Translations under genes and position numbers: made by a program
Shown here: one piece after another, positions 48,383 through 59,260 of the stretch
Numbering within the stretch: position 1 is the first letter of the stretch
Layout of the letters: every line of letters starts with the position of its first letter
Assembly (NCBI GenBank): GCA_028994555.1
Contig: JARDVN010000001.1
Span: forward strand, 806,001 to 870,000
Length of the DNA: 64,000 nt
Reading direction: 5' to 3'
From: Citrobacter amalonaticus
GTDB taxonomy: Bacteria > Pseudomonadota > Gammaproteobacteria > Enterobacterales > Enterobacteriaceae
The notes under the pieces: generated by a model
Told to the model about the DNA's origin: nothing
The model's input: the letters and a program-made list of their open reading frames with translations, nothing else
Database searches by the model: none

Positions 48383-49792
48383 ATGTCCGCTGAACACGTT
48401 TTGACGATGCTGAATGAGCACGAAGTGAAGTTTGTTGATTTGCGCTTCACTGATACCAAAGGTAAAGAACAGCACGTCACGATTCCTGCTCATCAGGTAA
48501 ATGCCGAATTCTTCGAAGAAGGCAAAATGTTTGACGGCTCTTCGATTGGTGGCTGGAAAGGCATCAACGAATCCGACATGGTGCTGATGCCGGATGCCTC
48601 TACCGCGGTTATCGACCCGTTCTTCGCGGATTCCACCCTGATTATCCGTTGTGACATCCTGGAACCTGGTACCCTGCAAGGCTATGACCGCGACCCGCGC
48701 TCTATCGCCAAGCGTGCTGAAGAATACCTGCGCTCCACCGGTATCGCCGATACCGTGCTGTTTGGGCCAGAACCTGAATTTTTCCTGTTTGACGACATCC
48801 GTTTCGGCACGTCAATCTCCGGATCTCACGTAGCTATCGATGACATCGAAGGCGCATGGAACTCCTCTACCCAGTACGAAGGTGGAAACAAAGGCCACCG
48901 TCCTGCCGTGAAAGGCGGCTACTTCCCGGTTCCACCGGTAGACTCCGCTCAGGACATCCGTTCTGAAATGTGTCTGGTGATGGAACAGATGGGTCTGGTG
49001 GTTGAAGCACATCACCACGAAGTGGCAACCGCAGGTCAGAACGAAGTGGCAACCCGCTTCAACACCATGACCAAAAAAGCGGACGAAATTCAGATCTACA
49101 AATATGTGGTACACAACGTCGCTCACCGCTTCGGCAAAACGGCGACCTTTATGCCAAAACCGATGTTCGGCGATAACGGTTCCGGTATGCACTGCCACAT
49201 GTCCCTGTCCAAGAACGGTACCAACCTGTTCTCTGGCGACAAATATGCGGGTCTGTCTGAGCAGGCGCTGTACTACATTGGCGGCGTGATCAAACACGCG
49301 AAAGCCATCAACGCCCTGGCAAACCCAACCACTAACTCTTACAAGCGTCTGGTCCCGGGTTACGAAGCGCCGGTAATGCTGGCCTACTCTGCCCGTAACC
49401 GTTCCGCCTCTATCCGTATTCCGGTTGTGGCCTCTCCGAAAGCACGTCGTATCGAAGTCCGCTTCCCGGATCCAGCGGCGAACCCGTACCTGTGCTTTGC
49501 CGCCCTGCTGATGGCCGGTCTTGACGGCATTAAGAATAAGATCCACCCGGGCGAAGCCATGGACAAAAACCTGTACGACCTGCCGCCGGAAGAAGCGAAA
49601 GAGATCCCACAGGTTGCTGGTTCTCTGGAAGAAGCACTGAACGAGCTGAACCTGGATCGCGAGTTCCTGAAAGCGGGCGGCGTGTTCACTGATGAGGCCA
49701 TTGACGCTTACATCGCGCTGCGCATTGAAGAAAATGACCGCGTGCGCATGACGCCGCACCCGGTAGAGTTTGAGTTGTACTACAGCGTTTAA
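48383..49792 (+). CDS. glnA: Glutamine synthetase type I
   Basis: Dodecameric ATP-dependent enzyme making glutamine from glutamate and ammonia. 469 residues, as in E. coli, with the active-site sequences [21 protein letters not shown] and the adenylylation Tyr in [12 protein letters not shown]. Intact frame, including an A6 run in ACCAAAAAAGCG. Followed by a BIME and then glnLG; sigma-54 and NtrC control is shown by the upstream sites. Confidence 0.98.
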   Translation: MSAEHVLTMLNEHEVKFVDLRFTDTKGKEQHVTIPAHQVNAEFFEEGKMFDGSSIGGWKGINESDMVLMPDASTAVIDPFFADSTLIIRCDILEPGTLQGYDRDPRSIAKRAEEYLRSTGIADTVLFGPEPEFFLFDDIRFGTSISGSHVAIDDIEGAWNSSTQYEGGNKGHRPAVKGGYFPVPPVDSAQDIRSEMCLVMEQMGLVVEAHHHEVATAGQNEVATRFNTMTKKADEIQIYKYVVHNVAHRFGKTATFMPKPMFGDNGSGMHCHMSLSKNGTNLFSGDKYAGLSEQALYYIGGVIKHAKAINALANPTTNSYKRLVPGYEAPVMLAYSARNRSASIRIPVVASPKARRIEVRFPDPAANPYLCFAALLMAGLDGIKNKIHPGEAMDKNLYDLPPEEAKEIPQVAGSLEEALNELNLDREFLKAGGVFTDEAIDAYIALRIEENDRVRMTPHPVEFELYYSV

Positions 49793-49863
49793 TTGTTTTA
49801 AGTTGCCGTGGAAACTTTTAGCCTGTTTCTGACAGGTTTGAGGTTGATGGCAAACATTAAGAT

Positions 49864-49940
49864 GCCCGATGGCGCACGCTTTTCGGGCCTACAGGGCAAC
49901 CCCTTGTAGGCAGGATAAGGCGAAGTCGCCATCCGGCACG
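49864..49940. repeat. BIME between glnA and glnL
   Basis: Two REP units in opposite orientation: GCCCGATGGCG...CGGGCCTAC and then GTAGGCAGGATAAGG...GCCATCCGGC. Confidence 0.85.
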
Positions 49941-49959
49941 ACGTTTGTCAGCAATCTGT

Positions 49960-49984
49960 AGCCCATCATACGATGGGCTTTTTT
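49960..49984 (+). terminator. Terminator of glnA
   Basis: AGCCCATC-ATAC-GATGGGCT followed by a T6 tract. Confidence 0.88.
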
Positions 49985-50029
49985 CACCGCCAACAAACTG
50001 ATCCTTCGCGCTTTTTCGATGTAAAAAGC

Positions 50030-50051
50030 TATAATGCACTACATTGGTGCA
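50030..50051 (+). promoter_or_regulatory. glnL promoter with overlapping NtrC site
   Basis: A TATAAT -10 box at 50030-50035 overlaps an NtrC palindrome TGCACTACATTGGTGCA at 50035-50051, the arrangement through which phosphorylated NtrC represses glnLp in E. coli. Confidence 0.8.
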
Positions 50052-50072
50052 TACTATTCAGGAGACTGCTGT

Positions 50073-51122
50073 ATGGCAACAGGCACGCTGCCCGATGCTG
50101 GGCAGATCCTCAATTCTTTAATCAACAGCATCTTACTGGTCGACGATGAGCTGGCGGTGCATTACGCCAACCCGGCAGCACAGCAGTTACTCGCCCAGAG
50201 CTCCCGAAAACTGTTTGGTACGCCGCTTCCTGAACTCCTGAGCTATTTTTCCTTAAATATCGAGCTGATGCGCGAGAGCTTAGAGGCGGGACAGGGGTTC
50301 ACCGACAATGAGGTTACGCTGGTGATTGACGGGCGTTCGCATATTTTGTCGCTCACCGCCCAGCGTTTGCCTGACGGTCAGATTCTACTTGAAATGGCGC
50401 CGATGGATAATCAGCGTCGCCTGAGCCAGGAGCAGCTACAGCACGCTCAGCAGGTCGCGGCACGCGATCTGGTACGTGGACTGGCCCACGAGATTAAAAA
50501 CCCGCTCGGTGGCTTACGTGGCGCAGCACAGCTATTGAGCAAAGCATTGCCCGATCCGGGACTGCTGGAATACACCAAAGTCATTATTGAACAAGCTGAC
50601 CGTCTGCGTAATCTGGTCGACAGGCTGCTGGGCCCACAGATGCCGGGAACGCATGTCACGGAAAGCATTCATAAGGTCGCTGAGCGTGTGGTCGCACTGG
50701 TCTCTATGGAGTTACCGGAAAACGTCACGCTGGTTCGTGATTATGATCCGAGCCTGCCGGAACTACCGCATGATCCTGAACAGATCGAACAGGTGTTGTT
50801 GAACATTGTCCGTAATGCGCTGCAGGCGCTGGGAGCTGAAGGCGGAGAGATCGTGCTGCGTACCCGCACCGCTTTCCAGCTCACGCTGCATGGCGAGCGC
50901 TATCGCCTGGCGGCGCGTATCGACGTCGAAGATAACGGACCGGGTATTCCCTCCCACTTACAGGATACGCTGTTTTACCCGATGGTCAGCGGCCGCGAAG
51001 GCGGCACCGGGCTGGGCTTATCCATCGCCCGTAATTTGATCGATCAGCATTCCGGCAAAATTGAATTTACCAGTTGGCCAGGTCATACCGAGTTTTCGGT
51101 TTATCTGCCGATTCGGAAATAG
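50073..51122 (+). CDS. glnL: Nitrogen sensor kinase NtrB
   Basis: Soluble histidine kinase/phosphatase controlled by PII. It has 349 residues from [11 protein letters not shown] (AGGAG upstream), with a PAS domain, the phospho-His in [19 protein letters not shown] and ATP-binding boxes VEDNGPGIP and GTGLGLSIA. Upstream in-frame codons lie in the operator and were excluded. It phosphorylates NtrC encoded eight bases downstream. Confidence 0.97.
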   Translation: MATGTLPDAGQILNSLINSILLVDDELAVHYANPAAQQLLAQSSRKLFGTPLPELLSYFSLNIELMRESLEAGQGFTDNEVTLVIDGRSHILSLTAQRLPDGQILLEMAPMDNQRRLSQEQLQHAQQVAARDLVRGLAHEIKNPLGGLRGAAQLLSKALPDPGLLEYTKVIIEQADRLRNLVDRLLGPQMPGTHVTESIHKVAERVVALVSMELPENVTLVRDYDPSLPELPHDPEQIEQVLLNIVRNALQALGAEGGEIVLRTRTAFQLTLHGERYRLAARIDVEDNGPGIPSHLQDTLFYPMVSGREGGTGLGLSIARNLIDQHSGKIEFTSWPGHTEFSVYLPIRK

Positions 51123-51130
51123 AGGTGCTT

Positions 51131-52541
51131 ATGCAACGAGGGATAGTCTGGGTAGTCGATGACGATAGTTCCATCCGTTGGGTGCTTGAACGTGCTCTCG
51201 CCGGTGCGGGTCTGAGTTGTACCACCTTTGAAAACGGTAACGACGTGCTGGGCGCGCTGGCAAGCAAAACGCCGGACGTGCTGTTATCTGATATTCGCAT
51301 GCCGGGGATGGACGGGCTGGCGCTGTTAAAACAGATTAAACAGCGCCATCCGATGCTACCGGTCATCATAATGACCGCGCATTCCGATCTGGATGCCGCC
51401 GTTAGCGCCTATCAACAAGGGGCGTTTGATTATCTGCCGAAACCCTTTGATATCGACGAGGCGGTGGCGCTGGTTGAACGCGCTATCAGCCATTATCAGG
51501 AACAGCAGCAGCCACGCAATATTCAGCTCAATGGACCGACAACGGACATTATCGGCGAAGCGCCAGCCATGCAGGATGTGTTTCGCATCATCGGGCGGCT
51601 CTCTCGCTCTTCCATTAGCGTGCTGATTAACGGCGAATCCGGGACGGGTAAAGAGCTGGTCGCACATGCCCTGCACCGCCATAGCCCACGCGCGAAAGCG
51701 CCGTTCATCGCGCTGAACATGGCAGCAATACCGAAAGATTTGATCGAATCCGAGTTATTTGGTCATGAAAAAGGGGCATTTACCGGGGCGAATACGATTC
51801 GTCAGGGACGCTTCGAACAGGCCGATGGCGGCACGCTGTTTCTTGATGAGATCGGCGATATGCCGCTGGATGTGCAAACACGCCTGTTGCGCGTGTTAGC
51901 CGACGGTCAGTTTTACCGCGTGGGCGGCTATGCGCCAGTAAAAGTGGATGTGCGAATTATCGCCGCGACGCACCAGAATCTGGAGTTACGCGTCCAGGAA
52001 GGCAAGTTTCGTGAAGATTTGTTCCACCGTCTGAACGTCATTCGCGTACACCTGCCACCGCTGCGCGAGCGTCGCGAAGATATTCCGCGGCTGGCACGCC
52101 ATTTCCTGCAGGTCGCGGCACGTGAACTGGGTGTTGAAGCCAAATTATTACACCCGGAAACCGAAGCTGCGTTGACGCGACTGGCGTGGCCTGGCAACGT
52201 TCGCCAACTGGAAAACACCTGTCGCTGGTTAACCGTGATGGCGTCCGGACAGGAGCTATTGATTCAGGATCTCCCCCGCTGAACTGTTCGAAGCCACCGC
52301 GCCGGAAAGCCCGTCGCATCTGCAGCCGGACAGTTGGGCCACGCTCCTGGCACAGTGGGCGGATCGGGCGCTGCGTTCCGGTCATCAAAATCTGCTCTCG
52401 GAAGCACAGCCTGAAATGGAGCGCACGTTGCTGACCACAGCGCTACGCCATACACAGGGCCATAAACAGGAAGCAGCACGCTTGCTCGGATGGGGTCGTA
52501 ATACGCTGACGCGTAAGTTAAAAGAACTGGGAATGGAGTAA
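51131..52541 (+). CDS. glnG: Nitrogen regulator NtrC (frame broken once)
   Basis: Sigma-54 activator of nitrogen-limitation genes. Receiver domain with Asp54 in [15 protein letters not shown]+ domain with [20 protein letters not shown] and DEIGDMPLD; Fis-type helix-turn-helix at the C-terminus ([19 protein letters not shown]). The frame breaks near the C run at 52273-52277 (CCCCC for CCCC); correction restores [13 protein letters not shown] and 469 residues, the E. coli length. Without it the protein would lose its DNA-binding domain. Confidence 0.96.
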
Positions 52542-52572
52542 CGTCACACGCTTGTGTAAAGATTAATAATTG

Positions 52573-52601
52573 AGCGCAAATTGCCGTTATTTTGCGCTTT
52601 A
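52573..52601 (+). terminator. Possible terminator after glnG
   Basis: AGCGCAAA pairs with TTTGCGCT across a nine-base loop, followed by a weak TTACT tail. A TATGAT box just downstream (52620) may be the yshB promoter. Confidence 0.6.
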
Positions 52602-52652
52602 CTGTTCCGATGAGTTCAGTATGATCGTGCCCGGCAAACGGGGGGACTCATT

Positions 52653-52763
52653 ATGCTGGAATCGATTATAAATCTGCTATCAAGCGGAGCGGTCGACAGC
52701 CACACGCCACAGACTGCGGTCGCCGCAGTGCTGTGCGCCGCGCTGGTTGGGCTGTTCAGCTAA
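52653..52763 (+). CDS. yshB: Small membrane protein YshB
   Basis: 36-residue protein too short for most gene finders, starting MLESIINLLSSGAVDSHT and ending AVLCAALVGLFS with one hydrophobic helix. It matches E. coli YshB, a verified small membrane protein, at the same place between glnG and hemN. The start follows a GGGGGA purine run by about seven bases. Salmonella YshB has been linked to intracellular growth; its molecular role is unknown. Confidence 0.9.
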   Translation: MLESIINLLSSGAVDSHTPQTAVAAVLCAALVGLFS

Positions 52764-52769
52764 CGCTGT

Positions 52770-52847
52770 GCCGGATGGCGCTACGCTTATCTGGCCTACA
52801 GGCAACATCAATCGTCGGCCCGGTAAGCGTTAGCGCCACCGGGCAAC
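52770..52847. repeat. BIME between yshB and hemN
   Basis: GCCGGATGGCGCTACGCTTAT...GGCCTAC, then the opposed unit GCCCGGTAAGCG...GCCACCGGGC. It lies just past the ends of the convergent yshB and hemN. Confidence 0.85.
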
Positions 52848-52852
52848 GTTTT

Positions 52853-54226
52853 TTATATCACCCGTGAGAACTGCTGCATCCGCGCTTTTTGACGCAGATA
52901 CGCATCAAAACACATGCAAATGTTGCGAATCAACAGACGGCCTTTTGCCGTAACCTGAATTCCCTTCTCTGTCACTTCCACCAGCCCATCTTTCGCCAGC
53001 GGCGCCAACAATTTCAGGTCTTCGGCAAAGTAATCCGCGAAGTTCAGATCCCACTGCTGCTCAACAGCAGCATAATCGAGACGGAAATTGCAGATCAGCG
53101 ATTTAATGACGTCACGGCGGATACAGTCATCGCGCGTCAGCGCGATGCCGCGCCACAGAGCATTCCCCTGCTCATCCACCTGCTGATAGTAGAGTTTCAG
53201 CTCTTTCTGGTTCTGCGCGTAACAATCGCCAATCATGCTGATGGCCGAAACGCCCATTCCCAGCAGATCGGTATCGCCCTGAGTGGTGTAGCCCTGGAAA
53301 TTACGATGGAGAACACCTTCACGCTGGGCAATCGCCAGCTCGTCATCCGGGCGGGCAAAATGATCCATGCCAATAAACTGATAGCCGGTCTCAGTCAGCG
53401 AGGAGATGGTTTCCTGCAAAATATCCAGCTTCTGCTGCGCGCTGGGCAGATCGGCATCTTTAATTTTGCGCTGTGCGGCAAATAGCGTCGGCAAATGCGC
53501 ATAGTTAAAGACGCTCAAACGGTCCGGACTGAGTTCCGCCACCCGCTTGAGGGTAAACGCAAAACTCTCCGGCGTCTGTTTGGGCAAACCGTAGATCAGA
53601 TCGATATTGGTCGAGGTGAAGCCGATGTCACGCGCATGATTAAGCAGCGCAAAGATAAACGCTTCATCCTGCTCACGGTTAACCAGTCGCTGGACCTCTT
53701 TGTTGAAGTCCTGCACGCCCATGCTAAGACGGTTAAAACCTTCAGCGCGTAAATGATCGAGCACATCCAGCTCAATCTCACGGGGATCGACTTCGATCGA
53801 GATTTCCGCCTCCGCGTTGAAGTGGAAATTATCACGCAGGAGCGTCATCAGACGGCTGATTTGCGCTTTATTCAGATAGGTTGGTGTACCACCACCCCAG
53901 TGAAGCTGGCTGACGTGACGCCCTGCAAACAGCGGCGCACGGTGCAAAATTTCCTGTTCCAGCGCATCCAGATACTGATCGGCCTTATGCTGCTGGCGAG
54001 TGACAATCTTATTGCAGCCGCAGAAATAGCACAGTTTATGGCAAAACGGGATATGGACGTAGAGCGAGAGTGGACGCTCAGGATAGCGCGCAACGGCCTG
54101 CAAAAACGCCGGTTCGCCAAACGCGTCAGAAAACTCTAGCGCGGTCGGGTACGAAGTATAGCGCGGCCCGGAATAGTTATATTTCTGGATCAGGGCCAGA
54201 TCCCAGTCTATTTGTTGTTCTGACAT
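52853..54226 (-). CDS. hemN: Oxygen-independent coproporphyrinogen III oxidase
   Basis: Radical-SAM enzyme decarboxylating coproporphyrinogen III during anaerobic haem synthesis. The radical-SAM cysteines are in PFCHKLCYFCGCNK (residues 62, 66, 69). Also GGGTPTYL and YGLPKQTPES. I start at ATG 54226 (457 residues, E. coli length) since GGAG lies five bases upstream; a GTG two codons earlier overlaps that site. Intact frame. Confidence 0.96.
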   Translation of the reverse strand: MSEQQIDWDLALIQKYNYSGPRYTSYPTALEFSDAFGEPAFLQAVARYPERPLSLYVHIPFCHKLCYFCGCNKIVTRQQHKADQYLDALEQEILHRAPLFAGRHVSQLHWGGGTPTYLNKAQISRLMTLLRDNFHFNAEAEISIEVDPREIELDVLDHLRAEGFNRLSMGVQDFNKEVQRLVNREQDEAFIFALLNHARDIGFTSTNIDLIYGLPKQTPESFAFTLKRVAELSPDRLSVFNYAHLPTLFAAQRKIKDADLPSAQQKLDILQETISSLTETGYQFIGMDHFARPDDELAIAQREGVLHRNFQGYTTQGDTDLLGMGVSAISMIGDCYAQNQKELKLYYQQVDEQGNALWRGIALTRDDCIRRDVIKSLICNFRLDYAAVEQQWDLNFADYFAEDLKLLAPLAKDGLVEVTEKGIQVTAKGRLLIRNICMCFDAYLRQKARMQQFSRVI

Positions 54227-54413
54227 GCTCACTCCTTCCGATGGCGTCTCTGGCGGGTACGGCGTACCGGCCGCACTCCATTTCGAGTACTAAGCCGGCT
54301 GCGCAGCCACTTCTGTCGCCGCGACAACCGCTGTAGTTTAACGAATAACCACACCAGATAACATATAACCGGAAGGGTTATAAGCAGGATGGGCAGGCCC
54401 ACGGTGTAAACCG

Positions 54414-54926
54414 TTAGTTACCGCCACGCAGCAGGCGCATCATGTCTTCCTGCTTCTCGTCATCTTCCTCTTCTTCTTCGTCATCATCGTAGGAGAGGCC
54501 CAGCTTCTGCATCAGTTCATCGATGCGATCCAGTTTGGCATCCACCCAGGACTGATCTTCCGCGCTCAGGGTTTCGCCTGCTTCCAGACGTTCTAACAGC
54601 GCATCCAGGCGCTCATCCGTTTCCAGTAAATCCAACTCAGCCTGCGGTGAAAGCATAGGTTTCTCGCTCTTCGGTTTGTGCTGTTTGGTGACTTTTTCGG
54701 TCACGCCTAATGGAATAGGGGTTTTACTGCCGATGCGTGGATCTTTCTGTTGGCTCTTGTTTTTACCGCCTGACGACGCGTCACCACCGGTCGCACGGCT
54801 ACCCGCCGCGTGTCCACGGTGTTTTTTCTGACGCTTGCGGTCACGAGCTTCCTGATTCAGCTCTTCACGGGTTTTACGGCGTGCCTTTGCAGGGCCTTTG
54901 CCGCGTGGTGTAGAAGTGGGTTTCAT
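54414..54926 (-). CDS. yihI: Der GTPase-activating protein YihI
   Basis: Highly charged protein of 170 residues that stimulates the GTPase Der and so affects ribosome assembly. The basic N-terminal half ([18 protein letters not shown]) and acidic C-terminus ([17 protein letters not shown]) match E. coli YihI (169). Intact frame. Lies between hemN and csrC. Confidence 0.93.
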   Translation of the reverse strand: MKPTSTPRGKGPAKARRKTREELNQEARDRKRQKKHRGHAAGSRATGGDASSGGKNKSQQKDPRIGSKTPIPLGVTEKVTKQHKPKSEKPMLSPQAELDLLETDERLDALLERLEAGETLSAEDQSWVDAKLDRIDELMQKLGLSYDDDEEEEEDDEKQEDMMRLLRGGN

Positions 54927-54988
54927 AGTGATTCGTCTTTGGCTGTTTTATTCAGTATATAATTGCGCCGGAATCTAGCAGAAATAAA

Positions 54989-55231
54989 GAAAAAAGGCGA
55001 CAGATTGCTCTGTCGCCTTTTCACCTTACTCACAACCCTGAACGGGTCCTACATTCCCTGTCGGCTATCAACACACCCTGTTTTTCCTTCAGCCTGGAAC
55101 GCTCCGTGTCTTTTCCGTTTCCGTATTCCAACGTCTCCGAACGCCTGTCGTCCTGACAATCCTGTGTCTTCGCCTCCTGGCGCTCCTGACCCTCATCCTG
55201 AGTCGTCTTCCTGTACAGCTATCCTCGCTAT
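54989..55231 (-). ncRNA. csrC: CsrC regulatory RNA
   Basis: Antagonist of CsrA, about 243 nt. Read on the minus strand it starts ATAGCGAGGATAGC and carries many GGA motifs in hairpin loops (CAGGATGAGGGTCAGGAGC, CCAGGAGGCG, ACAGGATTGTCAGGA). It ends in the terminator AAAGGCGACAG...CTGTCGCCTTTTTTC. The ends and motif order match E. coli CsrC, and the position between engB and yihI is the E. coli one. Transcribed under BarA/UvrY in relatives. Confidence 0.9.
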
Positions 55232-55504
55232 GGAAGTCACTCTACTCTTTTGGCGTAAAGTAACAAGTCGTTGGCCGCACAGTTCAGCCATTTTCAGAAT
55301 ATTACATAACTTTTAATATTATGATTTAGTTGATTTATTTAATTATTTTCTCTGCAATTACTCTGACATTTCGTATAAGAACAATCGACAATGTCTCACA
55401 ATAAGCAAGGTTTTTACTCACAACAGCCCTGTGTCGAAAAATCAGTCTTTTGCTCCTGTTCAGGTATAATCGCGGCAAAGCTTTGACTGACGGAGACGAC
55501 CGCT
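55232..55504. promoter_or_regulatory. Region between csrC and engB
   Basis: 273 bases of AT-rich DNA holding the csrC promoter (minus; a TAGAGT-like -10 just upstream) and the engB promoter (plus; TATAAT at 55465-55470). No gene supported. UvrY sites would lie here but I cannot identify them confidently. Confidence 0.6.
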
Positions 55505-56137
55505 TTGATTAACCTGAATTATCAACAGACGCACTTTGTGATGAGCGCGCCTGATATTCGCCATTTACCTTCCGATACCGGAATTGAAGTGGCTTTTGCT
55601 GGCCGTTCTAACGCAGGCAAATCCAGCGCGCTAAACACGCTGACCAATCAGAAGAGCCTGGCGCGTACTTCAAAAACGCCTGGCCGTACTCAGCTCATCA
55701 ACCTGTTTGAAGTGGTCGACGGCAAACGCCTTGTTGACCTGCCCGGCTACGGTTACGCCGAAGTGCCGGAAGAGATGAAGCGCAAGTGGCAACGCGCGCT
55801 GGGTGAGTATCTGGAAAAACGCCAGAGCCTGCAGGGACTGGTGGTGCTGATGGATATTCGCCATCCGCTAAAAGATCTCGACCAGCAGATGGTCCAGTGG
55901 GCCGTCGAGAGCAACATCCAGGTGCTGGTGCTGCTGACGAAAGCGGACAAACTGGCGAGTGGGGCGCGTAAGGCCCAACTGAATATGGTCCGTGAAGCGG
56001 TGTTGGCTTTTAACGGCGATGTGCAGGTTGAGACCTTCTCATCGCTGAAAAAGCAGGGCGTGGACAAATTACGCCAGAAACTGGACAGTTGGTTTAGCGA
56101 ACTGGCGCCGGTTGAAGAGGGTCAGGGCGGGGAGTAA
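55505..56137 (+). CDS. engB: Essential ribosome-biogenesis GTPase EngB/YihA
   Basis: Small GTPase (YsxC family) needed for 50S assembly. 210 residues with G1 [12 protein letters not shown]2 TPGRTQ, G3 [11 protein letters not shown] and G4 LTKADK. The start is TTG 55505 ([11 protein letters not shown]), preceded by GGAG about ten bases upstream, the same N-terminus as E. coli. Intact frame. Confidence 0.96.
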   Translation: MINLNYQQTHFVMSAPDIRHLPSDTGIEVAFAGRSNAGKSSALNTLTNQKSLARTSKTPGRTQLINLFEVVDGKRLVDLPGYGYAEVPEEMKRKWQRALGEYLEKRQSLQGLVVLMDIRHPLKDLDQQMVQWAVESNIQVLVLLTKADKLASGARKAQLNMVREAVLAFNGDVQVETFSSLKKQGVDKLRQKLDSWFSELAPVEEGQGGE

Positions 56138-56149
56138 ATCATTCATGAC

Positions 56150-56182
56150 GCCGGATAACGACGCGCTGCGTCTTATCCGGTC
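56150..56182. repeat. REP element after engB
   Basis: GCCGGATAACGACGC...GTCTTATCCGG palindrome, REP-like, between engB and spf. Confidence 0.75.
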
Positions 56183-56214
56183 TGACGCGCCTGCAATATC
56201 TTTCCTTCGCCCAT

Positions 56215-56324
56215 AAAAAAACGCCCCAGTCAGAAACTGACTGGGGCGGCTAAAATATTCAGCCAAATCCGATTACGTGAAGTAAAAGGTCTGAAAGATA
56301 GAACATCTTACCTCTGTACCCTAC
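56215..56324 (-). ncRNA. spf: Spot 42 RNA
   Basis: 110-nt Hfq-dependent RNA of carbon control, repressed by CRP in E. coli. The minus-strand sequence from 56324 begins GTAGGGTACAGAGGTAAG and matches the E. coli RNA nearly throughout. The terminator is CGCCCCAGTCAG-N3-CTGACTGGGGCG followed by a U7 run. It lies between polA and engB as in E. coli. Confidence 0.95.
56259..56306 (-). CDS. SpfP, 15-residue protein encoded in Spot 42
   Basis: Spot 42 carries a 15-codon frame, MFYLSDLLLHVIGFG then TGA, identical to the SpfP peptide reported from Spot 42 in E. coli and Salmonella, where it affects CRP-dependent genes. A purine-rich AGAGGTAAG precedes the ATG. Exact conservation here supports real translation. 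Confidence 0.75.
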   Translation of the reverse strand: MFYLSDLLLHVIGFG

Positions 56325-56472
56325 GCGAATAACTTTACTCTTTTTTGAGCAGCTCAGAAAGCACTTTTTGTAATTTTTTTTCATTCTTTACATAGGGAAT
56401 TCCAATACTCATCACAAAAATCGCACACTTATGTTGCTTACTTACGAAAAAAGCGCGTTATTCTGCGAACAC

Positions 56473-59260
56473 TTAGTGCGCCTGATCCCAGTTTTCACCG
56501 CTCCCGACTTCCACCAGTAACGGCACATCAATACGCGTACAGTTTTCCATCAGTTGATGGATCTTTTTCGCTACCGCGTCCAGGTCGTCTTTGTGTACTT
56601 CAAACACCAGTTCATCATGTACCTGCATGATCATCCGCACGCGCGGTTTCTCCGTTTCCAGCCAGCCGTCGACGGCAATCATTGCCCGTTTGATGATATC
56701 GGCAGCGGTTCCCTGCATTGGGGCGTTAATCGCCGCACGTTCAGCGCCAGCGCGACGCGCGCCGTTGCTGGATTTGATATCCGGCAGATAAAGACGACGG
56801 CCTTCCAGCGTTTCAACGTAGCCCTGCTCTTTCGCCTGAGCGCGGGTGCGTTCCATATACTCCAGCACGCCAGGATAACGTTCGAAATAGAGATCCATAT
56901 ATTTCTGCGCTTCTTTACGCGGAATGTTCAACTGACGTGCCAGACCGAACGCGCTCATACCGTAGATCAGACCAAAGTTGATCGCCTTCGCGCTGCGACG
57001 CTGCTCGCTGGTTACGGTCTCCAGCGGCAGACCAAATACTTCTGCGGCGGTCGCGCGGTGAATATCCTTCCCTTCGGCAAACGCCGTCAGCAAACCTTTA
57101 TCGCGTGACAGATGCGCCATAATACGCAACTCAATCTGTGAATAGTCCGCAGAAACAATCAGGTAATCCTTCGGCGGGATAAATGCCTGGCGGATACGAC
57201 GCCCTTCCTCGTTACGTACCGGAATGTTTTGCAGGTTCGGATCGGTCGAAGACAAGCGGCCAGTCGCGGTCACTGCCTGATGATACGAGGTGTGCACACG
57301 CCCGGTTTTCGGGTTGATCATTAGCGGCAGTTTGTCGGTATACGTGGATTTCAGTTTCGCCAGGCCACGATACTCAAGAATGACTTTCGGTAACGGGTAA
57401 TCCAACGCCAGTTCTTCCAGTACCTCTTCTGACGTTGATGGCGCGCCGCCAGGCGTCTTCTTCAGCGGCTTAATGCCCTGCTTTTCGAACAGGATGGTCT
57501 GGAGCTGTTTCGTCGATGACAGGTTAAATGCTTCGCCAGCAATGTCATGGGCTTTTTGTTCCAGCTCCGCCAGACGCAGAGTGATCTCCTCGGAGTGCTT
57601 GTGCAGCACCGCTGGGTCAATCTTCACGCCGTTACGCTCTACACGAGATAACACCGGTACCAGTGGCATTTCGATGTTTTCAAAGACGTTCAGCGGCCCT
57701 TTGTGCTGCTGCAGCTCTGGCCACATTTTCAGATGCAGCTGTAAAGTGACATCGGCATCTTCTGCCGCGTAACGCCCGGCTTCTTCCAGCGCGATCTGAT
57801 TAAAGGTCAGTTGGTTCTTCCCTTTACCCGCAATCTCTTCAAAAGTGATGGTTTTATGCTTCAGCCAGCGATCGGACAGGCTGTCCATATCGTGACGGCC
57901 GGCAACGCTGTTCAGAATGTATGACTCGAGCATGGTATCAAACGCGATGCCGCGCAGTTCGATACCATAATTCGCCAGAATGCCGCGATCGTACTTCAGG
58001 TTTTGTCCGACCTTACGCGCGTTTTCATCTTCCAGTAGCGGCTTGAGCATCGCCAGCGCACGGTCGCGGGAGATTTGATCCGGCGCATCCAGATAGTCAT
58101 GCGCCACAGGCACATAAGCCGCCACCCCCGGCTCAATAGCGAATGAGAGCCCTACCAGGTTGGCAGAGATGTTATCCAGACTATCGGTTTCGGTATCGAA
58201 GGCAAACACTGGCGCTTTTTTCAGCTTCGCAATCCACGTTTCCAGCGTCGATTCATCGAGAATGGTCACGTAGTTATCATAAGAGAGTACGGCAGCGGCT
58301 TCTGCCGGGACTTCATCAATGACAATCGTTTCCTGCGGTTTTGCCGCCGGTTTTGCCCCTTTTGCTTGTAACCACTTGCCCGCTTCGACATCGGCAGTCC
58401 AGCGTTTGAACTCGTACTTTTTAAACAGCCCAACCAGTTCGTCAGCCTGTGGCTGCTGGACTTCCAGCTGTTCGCAAGTCAGTTCCAGCTCAACGTCGGT
58501 TTTGATCGTTGCCAGTTTATAGGAGAGGTAGGCCACCTCTTTATTCTGCTCAAGTTTACCGGCCATGGTCTTCGCACCACGGAACGTCAACCCGGCAATT
58601 TTATCAGACTCAGCATAAAGGGTATCCAGGCCGCCCAGCCCCTGTAACAGCGCCTGAGCCGTTTTTTCTCCCACGCCCGGCACCCCCCGGAATGTTATCG
58701 GAGGAATCGCCCATCAGCGCCAGGAAATCGATGATCAGCTCCGGCGGCACGCCATATTTCGTCACCACTTCATCCGGGCCAAGAATGGTGTTGGTCATGG
58801 TATTGATGAGGGTGATATTTGGCGTGACCAGTTGGGCCATATCTTTATCACCGGTACTGATCAGCACCGGGCGCCCCACTTTTTCTGCTTCACGCGCCAG
58901 GGTACCGATGACGTCGTCCGCTTCCACACCGGATACAGCCAGCAGCGGTAGCCCCATTGCTTTAACCATGGCATGCAACGGTTCGATCTGCGCCCGCAGA
59001 TCGTCCGGCATTGGAGGGCGATGCGATTTGTAATGCTCGAATAATTCGTCACGGAAGGTTTTACCCTTGGCATCAAATACCACTGCGGCATGCGTTGGCT
59101 GATACTGCAGGATCAGGCTGCGCAGCATATTGAGGACACCGTACATCGCGCCTGTCGGTTCGCCCGCACTATTCGTCAGCGGCGGAAACGCATGGTATGC
59201 GCGATAGAGATAAGAGGAGCCATCTACAAGGATAAGTGGATTTTGTGGGATCTGAACCAT
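56473..59260 (-). CDS. polA: DNA polymerase I (frame broken once)
   Basis: Repair and Okazaki-processing polymerase. 5' nuclease domain ([27 protein letters not shown]), 3'-5' exonuclease ([12 protein letters not shown]), and polymerase palm motifs [11 protein letters not shown] and [11 protein letters not shown]. An insertion in the C6 run at 58683-58688 splits the gene in the nuclease domain; correction restores [17 protein letters not shown] and 928 residues, the E. coli length. A true break here would leave no intact Pol I, so sequencing error is the sounder reading. Confidence 0.97.

Larger units (their letters stand above)
49793..49984 (+). ncRNA. glnZ: Possible GlnZ, sRNA from the glnA 3' UTR
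   Basis: E. coli and Salmonella release a small RNA, GlnZ, from the glnA 3' UTR by RNase E. The UTR here runs from the stop to a terminator at 49960-49984 and includes a BIME. I cannot confirm the processed 5' end or the seed by eye, so this is a positional call. Confidence 0.3.
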
